NCBI RefSeq assembly: GCF_037113415.1
Contig: NZ_CP146608.1
Location: forward strand, 2,748,501-2,812,500
Reading direction: 5' to 3'
Length of the DNA: 64,000 nt
Source: Devosia sp. XK-2
Lineage (GTDB): Bacteria; Pseudomonadota; Alphaproteobacteria; Rhizobiales; Devosiaceae
Shown here piece by piece: positions 25,261 to 34,489 of the stretch (its first letter is position 1; each line of letters starts with the position of its first letter). The position numbers and the translations under genes were made by a program. The notes beneath the pieces are model-generated. The model ran no database searches. It was not told the DNA's origin and worked only from the letters and a program-made list of their open reading frames with translations.

Positions 25261-26816
25261 TGAAGGGGTCCTGGAGCCTCGAAGCGCACATGTTCGGTGG
25301 CGATGGCCGAGCCGTCGGCGGCCTTGGCCAGCATGGTGAAATCGGTCTGTCCAGCCGTTTGGCCCTTGGGCGCGCGAACATAGATGCGCAGCGGCAGGAC
25401 CAGGTCGGGCTCAACGATCAGGTCGAGCATATCGGTCGGCTCATCGGCCAGATTGGGCGAGGTAATGGTCGCGCCCGGCAGCCCCTCGATGGAGAAACTC
25501 ACCTCCCGCGGCGCATTGGTCATATTGAGAATCTTGACGTCATAGCCGTTTTGTATCGAGCCATCGGACAACAGGACATAGAGCGGATTGCGGTCGTGCA
25601 AGACGTTCAGGCCAAGCTCGCTGCGCATGGACAGGGCCACCAGCATCGCCAGACCGACAAGTGCCCACACACCGAAATAGATCAGCGTGCGCGGACGGAT
25701 GACCGAGCGCCAATTGGTGTGGCGCAATGTCTCGACCCAGCCGCCTCCGGGCTTGCGGACCCGTGTCGGGTCGATACCCTGCGGTCCGGTCGCGGCATTC
25801 ATATTGGCATTGTAATCGCTCAATGTCGTATAGGATATCAGCCCGCGATCCCGACCGAGGCGGGTCATGATGTCGTCGCAGGCATCGATGCACAACGCGC
25901 AGGTAATGCACTCGAGTTGCTGCCCGTCGCGAATATCGATCCCCATTGGACAGACAGCCACGCAGGCATTGCAATCCACGCAATCGCCAACGGCCTGGCC
26001 GGCCGCAGCGGTCTTCTTGGCATGCTTGCCGCGCGGTTCGCCGCGCCAGTCATTATAGGTCACGGTCAGCGAATGCTCGTCGAGCATCGCCGCCTGGATG
26101 CGGGGCCAGGGGCACATATAGGTGCAGACCTGCTCGCGCATCAGCCCACCGAATGTATATGTGGTCGCGGTGAGGATCGCGATAGTCGCATAGGCCACCA
26201 ATGGCGCCTGCAATGTCACCAGGTCGACAAGTAGCGTCGGCGCATCGGCAAAGTAGAAGACCCAGGCGCCCCCTGTCAGAACCCCGATGGCCAGCCAGAT
26301 GCCATGCTTGGACACCCGCTTGACCAGTTTGTCGAATGACCAGGGCGCCGCCTCGAGCTTGATGCGGGCATTGCGGTCACCCTCGATAGCCCGCTCGACC
26401 ACAAGGAAAAGATCGACCCACACCGTTTGCGGACAGGTATAGCCGCACCAGGCCCGCCCAACGGTCGAGGTGACGAGAAACAGGCCCACTCCCGCCATAA
26501 CCAGAAGACCGGCGACATAGTAGAATTCCTGCGGCCATATCTCGATGAAGAAGAAGTAGAACCGGCGGTTGGCCAGATCGAGCAGTACCGCCTGATCCGG
26601 TGCATAGTCCCCTCGATCCCAGCGCAGCCAGGGTGTTACGTAGTAGATCGTCAGCGTAATCGCCATGACGATCCATTTGAGACGCCGGAAGAAGCCGTCC
26701 GCCCTTTTGGGAAAGATTTTGCGCCTGGCCGCATAAAGCGATTGCCGCGTCTTGGCCGAATTGACCGCCTCGACATCAATGCGGGTTGGTGCCGGATCGG
26801 TGGCGCTGGTCGTCAT
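25257..26816 (-). CDS. ccoG: cbb3 oxidase accessory ferredoxin CcoG (FixG/RdxA)
   Basis: A 519-aa membrane protein with several spans, a CGYTCPQTVW motif near residue 110, and two 4Fe-4S clusters (CVDCNACVAVCPMGID and CITCALCIDACDD near 265 and 285), ending with an immunoglobulin-like FixG domain (about 400-519). It acts as a cupric reductase in cbb3 assembly by family. I place the start at the ATG at 26816, preceded by AGGAG; the frame is open to 26867 but that would run up to the FNR box. An FNR/FixK box lies 52 bases upstream, so ccoGHIS has its own low-oxygen promoter besides ccoNOQP read-through. Confidence 0.93.
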   Translation of the reverse strand: MTTSATDPAPTRIDVEAVNSAKTRQSLYAARRKIFPKRADGFFRRLKWIVMAITLTIYYVTPWLRWDRGDYAPDQAVLLDLANRRFYFFFIEIWPQEFYYVAGLLVMAGVGLFLVTSTVGRAWCGYTCPQTVWVDLFLVVERAIEGDRNARIKLEAAPWSFDKLVKRVSKHGIWLAIGVLTGGAWVFYFADAPTLLVDLVTLQAPLVAYATIAILTATTYTFGGLMREQVCTYMCPWPRIQAAMLDEHSLTVTYNDWRGEPRGKHAKKTAAAGQAVGDCVDCNACVAVCPMGIDIRDGQQLECITCALCIDACDDIMTRLGRDRGLISYTTLSDYNANMNAATGPQGIDPTRVRKPGGGWVETLRHTNWRSVIRPRTLIYFGVWALVGLAMLVALSMRSELGLNVLHDRNPLYVLLSDGSIQNGYDVKILNMTNAPREVSFSIEGLPGATITSPNLADEPTDMLDLIVEPDLVLPLRIYVRAPKGQTAGQTDFTMLAKAADGSAIATEHVRFEAPGPLQ

Positions 26817-26867
26817 AGTATGGAGCTCCTGTCGCGCCGACCTTGTCACGGATTGGCTCGCGCACAT

Positions 26868-26881
26868 TTGACCTGAATCAA
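26868..26881. promoter_or_regulatory. FNR/FixK box before ccoG
   Basis: TTGACCTGAATCAA matches TTGAT-N4-ATCAA with one mismatch (T to C in the first half-site). It is 52 bases upstream of the chosen ccoG start and 30 bases or so downstream of the ccoP stop. Confidence 0.7.
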
Positions 26882-26912
26882 CGAAGGCCGCGGCTGGTCG
26901 CCACGGCCTTCG
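26882..26912 (-). terminator. Terminator-like hairpin between ccoP and ccoG
   Basis: CGAAGGCCG and CGGCCTTCG form a perfect 9-bp stem around a 13-base loop, 29 bases after the ccoP stop in the direction of transcription. There is only a weak T-rich tail (TTGATT), which is already part of the FNR box of ccoG. It probably separates ccoNOQP from ccoGHIS. Confidence 0.55.
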
Positions 26913-26940
26913 ATATATTGGGCGGAACGCTGCCGGACGC

Positions 26941-27819
26941 TTATTGACCGCCGCCCAGACCGTGCACGTAAACCGCCAGCTCCTTGATAGTCACATCGTC
27001 CAGCTTTTCCGACCAGGCGGGCATCATGCCATGGCGCGCCTTGGTCAGCTGCGCCTCGATCGAAGCGACAGAGCCCTCATAGAGCCAGATCGCATCGGTC
27101 AGGTCGGGTGCGCCGAGTTCGGCAATGCCCTTGGCATCCTCGCCATGGCAACCGGCACAATTATCGAGGAACAATTGATGCGCATCGGCGCTGGCCGGCT
27201 CGCTCTCGATCCCCGACAGGTTCGCCACATAGGCCACCATGTCGTGAATTTGGGCGCTATCCAGCATGCCATCGGTGCCGAAATTGGGCATCAGGTTATA
27301 GCGGGTATCGGGATCTGTGGCCGAGCGGACACCATGGGCGATCGTGGTATGGATATCCTCGATTGTGCCACCCCAAATCCAGGAATCGTCATTCAGGTTT
27401 GGATAGCCCGCCGCACCCGCCGCTCCCGTGCCATGACACTGCGAGCAATTGACCTTGAACGCCGAGGCGCCCGCCGCATTGGCAAACCGCACCAGCTCCG
27501 CATCCGCCAGGATTTCATCCAGCGGCAAAGCAGCGATACGATCGATCACCTCCTGATTGGCCGCCTGCACATTGTTCAGATCCTGATGCAGGTCGGCGCG
27601 GCTTGAATAGCCAAGTACGCCGCCGGTGGCGCTCGATATCAAAGGCCAGGCAGGAAACAGGACCGTATAAGCCACCGAAAATGCAATCGTGGCGTAGAAG
27701 GTCCACAGCCACCAGCGCGGCATGGGCGTATTGAGCTCCTTGATACCGTCCCATTCATGCCCGGTCGTTTCGGTGCCGGTCAGGGCGTCGATTTCCTTTT
27801 CGTTGTGCTTGTCAGTCAT
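26941..27819 (-). CDS. ccoP: Cytochrome cbb3 oxidase diheme subunit III
   Basis: A 292-aa protein with an N-terminal membrane anchor (residues about 38-62) and two haem-c motifs, CSQCH (Cys125, Cys128, His129) and CAGCH (Cys221, Cys224, His225). The cytoplasmic N-terminus has the typical GHEWDGIKELNTPMPRWWLWTF start spread over residues 20-41. It passes electrons from cytochrome c or bc1 towards CcoO and CcoN. I use the ATG at 27819 with GGAG upstream; an upstream alternative in the same frame would overlap ccoQ further. It overlaps ccoQ by 8 bases. Confidence 0.94.
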   Translation of the reverse strand: MTDKHNEKEIDALTGTETTGHEWDGIKELNTPMPRWWLWTFYATIAFSVAYTVLFPAWPLISSATGGVLGYSSRADLHQDLNNVQAANQEVIDRIAALPLDEILADAELVRFANAAGASAFKVNCSQCHGTGAAGAAGYPNLNDDSWIWGGTIEDIHTTIAHGVRSATDPDTRYNLMPNFGTDGMLDSAQIHDMVAYVANLSGIESEPASADAHQLFLDNCAGCHGEDAKGIAELGAPDLTDAIWLYEGSVASIEAQLTKARHGMMPAWSEKLDDVTIKELAVYVHGLGGGQ

Positions 27820-27982
27820 GGCCGATCTCCATGGCGCCCTCACGCAGAGGAATCTGGGCTGCGTCTACCGCCCGCTGGCGGGCGCTGGGACGAAGCAGGA
27901 AGAGGATGACCGCCAGGAAAATTCCGAACATGTAGACAAGTCCCCAGGAGTCGGCGAAGTGCCGCAAAGCGTCATAATCCAT
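27812..27982 (-). CDS. ccoQ: Cytochrome cbb3 oxidase subunit CcoQ
   Basis: A 56-aa protein with one membrane span (GLVYMFGIFLAVILFLLRP, about residues 12-30), the standard CcoQ/FixQ form, and a short polar tail. The start at 27982 gives an N-terminus MDYDALRHFADSWG; a longer open frame upstream would overlap ccoO. CcoQ is a small subunit thought to stabilise the oxidase. It lies between ccoO and ccoP as usual and overlaps ccoP by 8 bases. Confidence 0.9.
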   Translation of the reverse strand: MDYDALRHFADSWGLVYMFGIFLAVILFLLRPSARQRAVDAAQIPLREGAMEIGHD

Positions 27983-27992
27983 CGTCACATCC

Positions 27993-28724
27993 TCAACGGA
28001 AATTGGCCTCGGCGTCGTAGCTGTCGAATTCGACCAGCGTGCCGAGCATCTGCAGATAGGCGACCAGGGCATCCATTTCCGTGACCCTGCTCGGATCACC
28101 GTCAAAATCACCCACCACTGCCTTGGGATAACGGGCTGTCAGATCAGACGTGTCCGCATCAGGCGTGGCCTGGGCGAGCAGGTCCGCGGTGGCTGCCTCA
28201 ATCATCTCGGGCGTATAGGGCACGCCGACCGTGGCATTGGCCTGCAACTTACCCGTAATGGTCCCATAATCGAGCGTGGTGAGCGACAGGAATGAATAGC
28301 TCGGCATGACCGACTCAGGCACGACCGAGCGCGGGTCGCTCAGATGCTGAACCTGCCACTCGTTGGAATAGCGGCCACCGACACGGGCTAGGTCCGGGCC
28401 GGTACGCTTGGACCCCCACTGGAACGGGTGGTCATACATCGACTCCGCCGCCAGCGAGTAATGGCCGTAGCGCTCGACCTCGTCGCGGAACGGACGGATC
28501 ATCTGGCTGTGACAGGTATAGCAGCCTTCGCGGATATAGATGTCGCGCCCCGCCAGCTCGAGCGGCGAATAGGGCCGCATGCCATCGACCTTTTCGATGG
28601 TGTTCTGGAAGTAAAACAGCGGCGCGATTTCCACGATGCCGCCAATGGCCACCACGATGAGCGAACCGACCAGGAGCAGCGAAGCATTGCGTTCGATAAT
28701 GCCGTGCTTGGCAAGAATGGACAT
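27993..28724 (-). CDS. ccoO: Cytochrome cbb3 oxidase monoheme subunit II
   Basis: A 243-aa protein with an N-terminal membrane anchor (residues about 13-35) and one haem-c motif CYTCH (Cys68, Cys71, His72) followed by SQMIRPF, as in all FixO proteins. It takes electrons from CcoP and hands them to the CcoN core in the inner membrane. It lies 10 bases after ccoN. Confidence 0.95.
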   Translation of the reverse strand: MSILAKHGIIERNASLLLVGSLIVVAIGGIVEIAPLFYFQNTIEKVDGMRPYSPLELAGRDIYIREGCYTCHSQMIRPFRDEVERYGHYSLAAESMYDHPFQWGSKRTGPDLARVGGRYSNEWQVQHLSDPRSVVPESVMPSYSFLSLTTLDYGTITGKLQANATVGVPYTPEMIEAATADLLAQATPDADTSDLTARYPKAVVGDFDGDPSRVTEMDALVAYLQMLGTLVEFDSYDAEANFR

Positions 28725-28734
28725 TGTGAGCTCC

Positions 28735-30336
28735 TTACTCAGCGGGCTGCAGGTTGGCCGGGCTCGGCATGGGGCGCTCGGTGCGCACCCTGCCGGCGAC
28801 GGTCATCAAGACGTTGTAGGCCATGACCAGGCCACCGATCAGGTAGAGCAGGCCGCCACCCAGGCGCATGACATAGTAGGGGTGCATGGCCGCCACGGTT
28901 TCGGCGAAGGAATAGACCAGGAACCCCTGGCTATCGTATTCGCGCCACATCAGGCCCTGCATGATGCCGGCGACCCACATGGCAGCCGCGTAGACCACGA
29001 TGCCCAGCGTCGCCAGCCAGAAGTGCCAATTGACCATGCGCAGCGAATAGAGCCGCTCGCGACCCCAAAGGCGCGGCACCATGAAATAGACGGCGCCGAA
29101 CGAGATCATGCCGACCCAACCCAGGGCACCCGAATGCACGTGGCCGATGGTCCAGTCGGTATAGTGGCTGAGCCCGTTGACCGACTTGATCGACATGACC
29201 GGGCCTTCGAAGGTGGACATGCCGTAGAAGGCGACCGCAATGACCATCATGCGGATGATCGGATCGGTCCGGAGCTTGTCCCAGGCGCCGCGCAGGGTCA
29301 TCAGGCCATTGATCATGCCGCCCCAGCTCGGCATCCAGAGCATGACCGAAAACACCATGCCCAGCGTCTGCGCCCAGTCGGGCAGCGCGGTATAATGCAG
29401 GTGGTGCGGGCCGGCCCAGATATAGAGGAAGATCAGCGACCAGAAGTGGATGATCGAGAGCCGGTATGAATAGACCGGGCGCTCAGCCTGCTTGGGCATG
29501 TAGTAATACATCATCCCCAGAAAGCCGGCGGTGAGGAAAAAGCCCACAGCATTGTGGCCGTACCACCACTGGGTCAGCGCATCCTGCACGCCCGAGAACA
29601 GCGAATAGCTCCGCGATCCGAAGACCGAGACCGGCACCGCCAGATTGTTGACCACATGCAGCATCGCCACCGTGACGATGAAGGCCAGGTAGAACCAGTT
29701 CGCCACATAGATATGGGGCTCCTTGCGTTTAAGGAGCGTGCCCAGGAACAGGATTAGATACGCGACCCAGACCACGGTCAGCCACAGATCGACATACCAT
29801 TCCGGCTCGGCATATTCGCGGCCTTGCGTGATGCCCAGCAGATAGCCGGTCGCCGCCATAACGATGAAAAGCTGGTAGCCCCAGAACACGAACCAGGCCA
29901 GATCGCCCCCAAACAGGCGGGCCCGGCTGGTGCGCTGGACCACATAGAAGCTTGTGGTCAGAAGTGCAGTGCCGCCGAATGCAAAAACCACCGCTGATGT
30001 ATGCAGCGGCCGCAGTCGGCTAAAGGTAAGCCATGGGCCGAAATTGAGTTCGGGGAACGCCAGTTGCGTCGCAACCACCACCCCGACCAGAAAGCCGACA
30101 ACGCCCCAGAATACGGTCAGCAGCGAGCCGACCCTGACCGGGCCATCCATATAGCTGGCCTCGCCTGCGACACTTTCCGCACGATTGGGCAATCGCAAGG
30201 CCACCAGCGTTGCCAGGCCTAGCACCAGGGTCAATATACCCATATGCAGGCGAAATGGTGCGTCTACGGCCAGCCCGGAAAGCAGCGCCGCAGCCAGTGT
30301 TCCGCCACCAAGGCCAATAATCCATCCCTTGTTCAC
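28735..30336 (-). CDS. ccoN: Cytochrome cbb3 oxidase catalytic subunit I
   Basis: A 533-aa membrane protein with about 12-14 hydrophobic segments, the haem-copper oxidase fold and its histidine ligands (for example [11 protein letters not shown] near residue 92, [14 protein letters not shown] near 253 and WAGPHHLHY near 307). It reduces oxygen to water with high affinity and pumps protons. GTG start with GGGGAAA upstream. It is first in ccoNOQP; a perfect FNR/FixK box lies 71-84 bases before the start. The protein is slightly extended at its N-terminus compared with short CcoN forms, with two extra hydrophobic stretches. Confidence 0.95.
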   Translation of the reverse strand: MNKGWIIGLGGGTLAAALLSGLAVDAPFRLHMGILTLVLGLATLVALRLPNRAESVAGEASYMDGPVRVGSLLTVFWGVVGFLVGVVVATQLAFPELNFGPWLTFSRLRPLHTSAVVFAFGGTALLTTSFYVVQRTSRARLFGGDLAWFVFWGYQLFIVMAATGYLLGITQGREYAEPEWYVDLWLTVVWVAYLILFLGTLLKRKEPHIYVANWFYLAFIVTVAMLHVVNNLAVPVSVFGSRSYSLFSGVQDALTQWWYGHNAVGFFLTAGFLGMMYYYMPKQAERPVYSYRLSIIHFWSLIFLYIWAGPHHLHYTALPDWAQTLGMVFSVMLWMPSWGGMINGLMTLRGAWDKLRTDPIIRMMVIAVAFYGMSTFEGPVMSIKSVNGLSHYTDWTIGHVHSGALGWVGMISFGAVYFMVPRLWGRERLYSLRMVNWHFWLATLGIVVYAAAMWVAGIMQGLMWREYDSQGFLVYSFAETVAAMHPYYVMRLGGGLLYLIGGLVMAYNVLMTVAGRVRTERPMPSPANLQPAE

Positions 30337-30406
30337 ATCGTTTCCCCAAGCCTAGCCGGCACAGACCTGCCGTCAGGCTAAGTATGCGCAGCCACAGGGG
30401 CAGACT

Positions 30407-30420
30407 TTGATTTGGATCAA
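30407..30420. promoter_or_regulatory. Perfect FNR/FixK box between ccoN and the divergent genes
   Basis: TTGATTTGGATCAA matches TTGAT-N4-ATCAA at every position. It lies 71 bases from the ccoN start on one side and 55 bases from the ATG of the small gene at 30475 on the other, so it may drive both directions. Confidence 0.85.
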
Positions 30421-30474
30421 GGACCGGTTCAGTGCCGCTGCGATGCTGTCCCCGCAAGCATTGGAGGAACTGCA

Positions 30475-30660
30475 ATGAAACCGGCACCATCCAAACCTGG
30501 CCATCAGTCGGCGCCAAACCAGGCAGCCGCCAGGCCCGGCTTCTGTCAGGTTCTCGCCCAATATCGCAAACAGGCAACTTCGGCGGATGCGTCACCGGAC
30601 CCGACGCGGCAAGTGGCGCCCATAACGCCCGCGACGCGCCCCAATTCGGGTCTGCAATGA
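30475..30660 (+). CDS. Small proline-rich protein upstream of the TauE/SafE-like gene
   Basis: A 61-aa protein, starting at an ATG with a strong GGAGG site 6 bases upstream and ending in an ATGA overlap with the next gene, so it looks genuinely translated. The sequence is polar and rich in Pro, Ala and Gln (begins MKPAPSKPGHQSAPNQAAAR, contains one Cys near residue 24) and has no membrane span. I do not recognise a family. Its position just after the perfect FNR/FixK box suggests expression together with the cbb3 locus; it may be a coupling leader peptide for the downstream membrane protein. Confidence 0.55.
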   Translation: MKPAPSKPGHQSAPNQAAARPGFCQVLAQYRKQATSADASPDPTRQVAPITPATRPNSGLQ

Positions 30661-31346
30661 TCTCTGATGCTGTAGTCTGGGGCGCCGCCCTGGGTGTGGG
30701 CGCGGCACTCCATTGCGCCGGCATGTGCGGGGCAATCGGCTGCGCCCTACTGACAGCGGCCGGGCCTGACGCCACCACGCGTCCCGCCTGGCAGAGGTTG
30801 GCCATGATGCAGGTCGGCCGCGTCCTGGCCTATATTATGCTGGGGCTGGTCTTTGGCGCCTTCGGCGCAGGCCTCTATCGCGCGCTCGATCTCAGCGCCG
30901 TCCATGTGGCGCTGCAATGGCTTGCCGCCACGATCGTTCTCTGGATAGGCCTGTCGACTGCCGGCCTCGTGCCTTCGGTGGCCGGCCTGGATCGGGCCCT
31001 TGCGCCAATGGCCAACCAGGTGGCGCGGGCGCGCTTCTTTCTTTCCCAATCGGGCCCCGAACTGGACCTCGTCTCCGGGCTCCTCTGGGGGCTCACGCCC
31101 TGCCCCCTGGTCTATATTGCTATCTTCAATGCTATGCTGCTTGGCTCGGTCGAGCAAGCCATGCTCATGATGCTGGTCTTTGGCCTGGTCACGACAGTCC
31201 CGGTCATGATCTCGGCACTCTCGCTCCATCGCGCCGCTGGCTGGCGCACCGGCCCCGGCCGCAAACTGGCCGGCGCAATCCTGATCGGCGCCGGCCTATT
31301 GGCTTTCGCCCTGACAACGCCGGGCAGCCCTTTATGCATCACCTGA
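30657..31346 (+). CDS. Sulfite exporter TauE/SafE-like (DsbD_2-type) membrane protein
   Basis: A 229-aa inner-membrane protein with about six hydrophobic segments and the hallmark LHCAGMCGAIGCALL near residue 18, found in the DsbD_2/SafE-like family that accompanies ccoNOQP-ccoGHIS loci. A second conserved region, LLWGLTPCPLVY near residue 142, has the TPCPL pattern. It is thought to help copper or thiol handling in cbb3 oxidase biogenesis, but the exact job is not established. The start overlaps the small 61-aa gene by ATGA. It is divergent from ccoN and converges with the Frc-like ATPase gene. Confidence 0.8.
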   Translation: MISDAVVWGAALGVGAALHCAGMCGAIGCALLTAAGPDATTRPAWQRLAMMQVGRVLAYIMLGLVFGAFGAGLYRALDLSAVHVALQWLAATIVLWIGLSTAGLVPSVAGLDRALAPMANQVARARFFLSQSGPELDLVSGLLWGLTPCPLVYIAIFNAMLLGSVEQAMLMMLVFGLVTTVPVMISALSLHRAAGWRTGPGRKLAGAILIGAGLLAFALTTPGSPLCIT

Positions 31347-31371
31347 TCGCCCGATCAGACCGCGCGACCGA

Positions 31372-32151
31372 CTAGGCGGCGTTGGCGGTGCTTCCAGGAG
31401 CCGCCTTTGCACCGGTCATAAAAGCCACGGCATCGGACATGGTATAGTCCTTGGGATCGATGACGCACAGGCGTCGCCCCAGTCGATGCACGTGGATGCG
31501 GTTCGCCACTTCGAACACATGCGGCATGTTGTGGCTGATCAGGATGATCGGAATACCACGCGCCCGCACATCCTGGATAAGGTCCAGCACCCGCCGCGAC
31601 TCCTTGACGCCCAGCGCTGCCGTCGGTTCGTCCAGAATAATGACCTTGGAGCCGAAAGCTGCCGCACGAGCCACTGCCACGCCCTGACGCTGGCCGCCGG
31701 ACAGCGTTTCCACCGCCTGGTTGATGTTCTGGATGGTCATCAATCCGAGTTCGGACAACTTTTCCCGCGCAATGCGCTCCATGGTCGGCCGGTCGAGCTG
31801 GCGTAGTACCTGGCCCATAAAGCCCGATTTACGGATTTCCCGGCCCATGAACATATTGTCGGCAATCGAGAGCGCCGGCGACATGGCAAGGGTCTGATAG
31901 ACCGTTTCAACCCCGGCATTGCGAGCGTCGATGGGGGAGGAGAAATGCACCTGCTGCCCCTCAAGGAATATCTCGCCGCTATCGGGCTGAATGGCCCCGG
32001 AAAGCGCCTTGATCAGCGAGGATTTGCCGGCGCCATTATCGCCGATGACGGCCAGGATCTCCCCCGGCATCAGGTCGAAATCGCAATTGTCCAGGGCGGT
32101 GACGCGGCCATAGCGCTTGTTGAGGGCGCGGGCGGAAAGAACGGGTTGCAT
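31372..32151 (-). CDS. Sugar ABC transporter ATP-binding protein (FrcA-like)
   Basis: A 259-aa single-domain ATPase of the monosaccharide (CUT2) importer class. It has Walker A GDNGAGKSS near residue 37, signature LSGGQRQGVAVARA near 141 and Walker [17 protein letters not shown] near 160, with HNMPHVFEVANRIHVHRLG near 197. A single nucleotide-binding domain of 260 aa, rather than the doubled RbsA form, is typical of FrcA of rhizobia. The ATG at 32151 overlaps the permease stop by one base. By similarity to FrcBCA the substrate could be fructose, ribose or mannose; no direct evidence fixes it. Confidence 0.88.
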   Translation of the reverse strand: MQPVLSARALNKRYGRVTALDNCDFDLMPGEILAVIGDNGAGKSSLIKALSGAIQPDSGEIFLEGQQVHFSSPIDARNAGVETVYQTLAMSPALSIADNMFMGREIRKSGFMGQVLRQLDRPTMERIAREKLSELGLMTIQNINQAVETLSGGQRQGVAVARAAAFGSKVIILDEPTAALGVKESRRVLDLIQDVRARGIPIILISHNMPHVFEVANRIHVHRLGRRLCVIDPKDYTMSDAVAFMTGAKAAPGSTANAA

Positions 32152-33209
32152 CAGGCAGAAACCTTTCTGATCCACTGGTCCACGGCGACAGCGCCGATGA
32201 TGAGCGCGCCGATAAGGAGGTAGGTCCATTGGGCGTCCGCCCCGAGCAGGCGAAGACCCAGCGAGAAGACGCCGACGATCAGCGCCCCGAAGAACATCCC
32301 GAGGATCGAGCCGCGCCCGCCAAAGAGCGAAATGCCACCGATCACCACGGCGGTGATGGATTCGATATTGGCCGACTGGCCGGAAGTGGGCGAAACCGAG
32401 CCGATGCGGCCGATGAGCACCCAGCCGGCAAAGGCACAGATGAGCCCGGACAGCGCATAGACGGAAATGAGCACCTTGCGCGAATTGACGCCGGAGAGCT
32501 CAGCCGCGTCGGGGTCGTCACCAACGGCGTAAACATGGCGGCCCCAGGCGGTGTGCCGCAATATATAGGCCAACACCAGAACCAGCAGGATGAAGAAGAT
32601 CACCCCATAGGTGAACACTGCGCCACCCACCGAAAAGGACTGGCCGAAGAACTGCAGCAGCGGTGCGCTGACTTCGATTTCCTGGGCGCGGATCGTCTCA
32701 TTGCCCGAATAGAGGAAATTGGTGGCAAGCGCGATTTGCCACATGCCCAGGGTGACGATGAAGGGGGGCAGCTTGATGCGCGCAATCAGCCAGCCATTAA
32801 TAAAGCCGATAAAGGTCCCGACAGCCAATCCACAGACCACGGCCAATGCAGGCGGCAGACCGAGGCGGAAGGTGAACTGGCCCATAATGACCGAGCTCAA
32901 AACCATGATAGCACCCACCGAGAGGTCGATACCGGCGGTGAGGATCACCAGCGATTGCGCCGCCCCCACAATGCCGACAATAGCCACCTGCTGCAGGATC
33001 AGCGTCAGCGCGAAGGACGAAAAAAACTTCGAGCCGAGCAACGCGCCGAAGACCAGGATCGACAGGATCAGCACGATCAGCGGCACCAGTGCCGGATTGG
33101 AATGCAGCGCATGCTGCACGCGCGACAACAGGGTGTGCTGATAGGCAAAACTGGCAACGGCGTCGCCGCCGGGCGCGAGGCCGCTATCGGCCCCCGACTG
33201 GTTGGACAT
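32151..33209 (-). CDS. Sugar ABC transporter permease (FrcC-like)
   Basis: A 352-aa RbsC-type permease with about 8-10 membrane segments; the conserved ILTAGIDLSVGAIMVLSSV segment near residue 90 and VVIGGISLFGGRGSILG near 290 are standard for this family. GGGGAGG lies before the ATG at 33209, which I prefer to a longer frame. It lies between the binding-protein and ATPase genes of the Frc-like operon and is separated from the former by a strong hairpin. Confidence 0.9.
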   Translation of the reverse strand: MSNQSGADSGLAPGGDAVASFAYQHTLLSRVQHALHSNPALVPLIVLILSILVFGALLGSKFFSSFALTLILQQVAIVGIVGAAQSLVILTAGIDLSVGAIMVLSSVIMGQFTFRLGLPPALAVVCGLAVGTFIGFINGWLIARIKLPPFIVTLGMWQIALATNFLYSGNETIRAQEIEVSAPLLQFFGQSFSVGGAVFTYGVIFFILLVLVLAYILRHTAWGRHVYAVGDDPDAAELSGVNSRKVLISVYALSGLICAFAGWVLIGRIGSVSPTSGQSANIESITAVVIGGISLFGGRGSILGMFFGALIVGVFSLGLRLLGADAQWTYLLIGALIIGAVAVDQWIRKVSA

Positions 33210-33235
33210 GGATTTCCTCCCCGGATCCCATTGGC

Positions 33236-33267
33236 CTGGCAGAGGCGGCCACGGCCACCCCTGCCAG
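33236..33267 (-). terminator. Hairpin between frcB-like and frcC-like genes
   Basis: CTGGCAGAGG and CCCCTGCCAG pair with one mismatch over 10 bp around a GGCC-rich interior. It follows the binding-protein stop by about 20 bases. There is no T-run, so it is more likely an attenuating or mRNA-stabilising hairpin that keeps the binding protein in excess over the permease. Confidence 0.5.
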
Positions 33268-33287
33268 ATCATATCTCAGATTTCAGC

Positions 33288-34304
33288 TTAGCCCCAGCAG
33301 AGGGCTGCACCCTCGGTGCTATCGATGGATTCGACGCCATCGACGGGTTCATCGGTCACCAGGCTCACGCCGGTGTCGAAGAAGTCCTTGCCAGGGGTCG
33401 GTTCAGGCTTGGCACCGCTGTCGGCCCAGGCCTTGATCGCCTCCACGCCCAGCGCTGCCATCTGCAGCGGATATTGCTGGGAGGTAGCGCCGATCACGCC
33501 ATCCTTGACATTGGCTACGCCGGGGCAGCCGCCGTCGACCGAGACGATCAGCACGTCGTTTTCACGACCAAAGGACTTAAGCGCCTCATAGGCACCAGCC
33601 GCAGAAGGCTCGTTGATGGTATAGACCACATTGATCATGGGGTCCTTGGCCAGAAGGTTTTCCATGGCCTTGCGGCCGCCCTCCTCATTGCCTGCGGTGA
33701 CGTCGTGACCCACGATGCGGGGATCGGTCTCGTCGCCCCATTTGTTGCCGTCGGCAACGTCAATGCCGAAGCCGGTCAGGAAGCCCTGATCGCGCAGCAC
33801 GTCCACGCTGGGCTGGCTGACAGCCAGGTCGAGCATGGCAATCTTGGCATTGGCTACGCCATCGGCGCCAAGCTTACCGGCGGCCCATTTGCCGATCAGT
33901 TCACCGGCCAGGAAGTTGTCGGTTGCGAAGGTCGCGTCAGCCGCATCGATCGGGTTGAGCGGCGTGTCCAACGCGATCACAACCAGTCCGGCATCGCGTG
34001 CCTTCTGTACCGACTGCACAATGGCCGAGGTGTCTGAAGCCGTCAGCAAAATGCCGCTGGCGCCGTCCGCAATGCAGGTTTCGATGGCCGCGACCTGCGT
34101 CTCGTGATCGCCGTCGATCTTGCCGGCGAACGACTTCAGCGTCACCCCAAGCTCGGCAGCCTTGGCTTCAGCGCCTTCCTTCATCTTGACGAAGAAGGGA
34201 TTGGTGTCCGTCTTGGTAATAAGGCAGGCGGAAACGTCCTGGGCCATGGCGGTACCGGTCATGGCGGCGAGGCACAGTGCTGTGCCAACAAGCAGCTTTT
34301 TCAA
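33288..34304 (-). CDS. Sugar ABC transporter substrate-binding protein (FrcB-like)
   Basis: A 338-aa periplasmic binding protein of the ribose/fructose type. I set the start at the TTG at 34304 because AAGGGAGAGAG precedes it and the peptide then begins [15 protein letters not shown]...AMAQ, a proper signal peptide; upstream frame is low-complexity. Mature motifs include [18 protein letters not shown] and [18 protein letters not shown] contacts, and the protein ends [10 protein letters not shown], as in FrcB proteins. It is the first gene of the minus-strand importer and is divergent from a ROK regulator. Confidence 0.87.
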   Translation of the reverse strand: MKKLLVGTALCLAAMTGTAMAQDVSACLITKTDTNPFFVKMKEGAEAKAAELGVTLKSFAGKIDGDHETQVAAIETCIADGASGILLTASDTSAIVQSVQKARDAGLVVIALDTPLNPIDAADATFATDNFLAGELIGKWAAGKLGADGVANAKIAMLDLAVSQPSVDVLRDQGFLTGFGIDVADGNKWGDETDPRIVGHDVTAGNEEGGRKAMENLLAKDPMINVVYTINEPSAAGAYEALKSFGRENDVLIVSVDGGCPGVANVKDGVIGATSQQYPLQMAALGVEAIKAWADSGAKPEPTPGKDFFDTGVSLVTDEPVDGVESIDSTEGAALCWG

Positions 34305-34415
34305 GATTCTCTCTCCCTTTCGGCCGGCTTTGACGGGGCTCCTCCGCCCCGCTCGACCTCGGCCTTGCACGATTGACGCCATTATCGTGGCGGCATTCCG
34401 GCGGCCCGTCAATAT

Positions 34416-34430
34416 ATAAATCTAATTTAT
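34416..34430. promoter_or_regulatory. Candidate ROK-regulator operator (AT-rich inverted repeat)
   Basis: ATAAAT-CTA-ATTTAT is a perfect 6-3-6 inverted repeat inside an unusually AT-rich stretch (34411-34441) between the divergent frcB-like and ROK genes. NagC/Mlc-type ROK proteins bind A/T-rich inverted sites, so this is a plausible operator. Confidence 0.45.
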
Positions 34431-34489
34431 TTATTTATTATGCCCGGACCATCTTCCGCTTCTCAAAAGCTGTCTCTATGGTGCCCGCC

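Noticed and set aside
32229-34037. A 602-codon plus-strand open frame opposite the Frc-like permease and binding protein
   Set aside because: Low-complexity polar product without family motifs, spanning two well-supported genes and their hairpin; a shadow frame.
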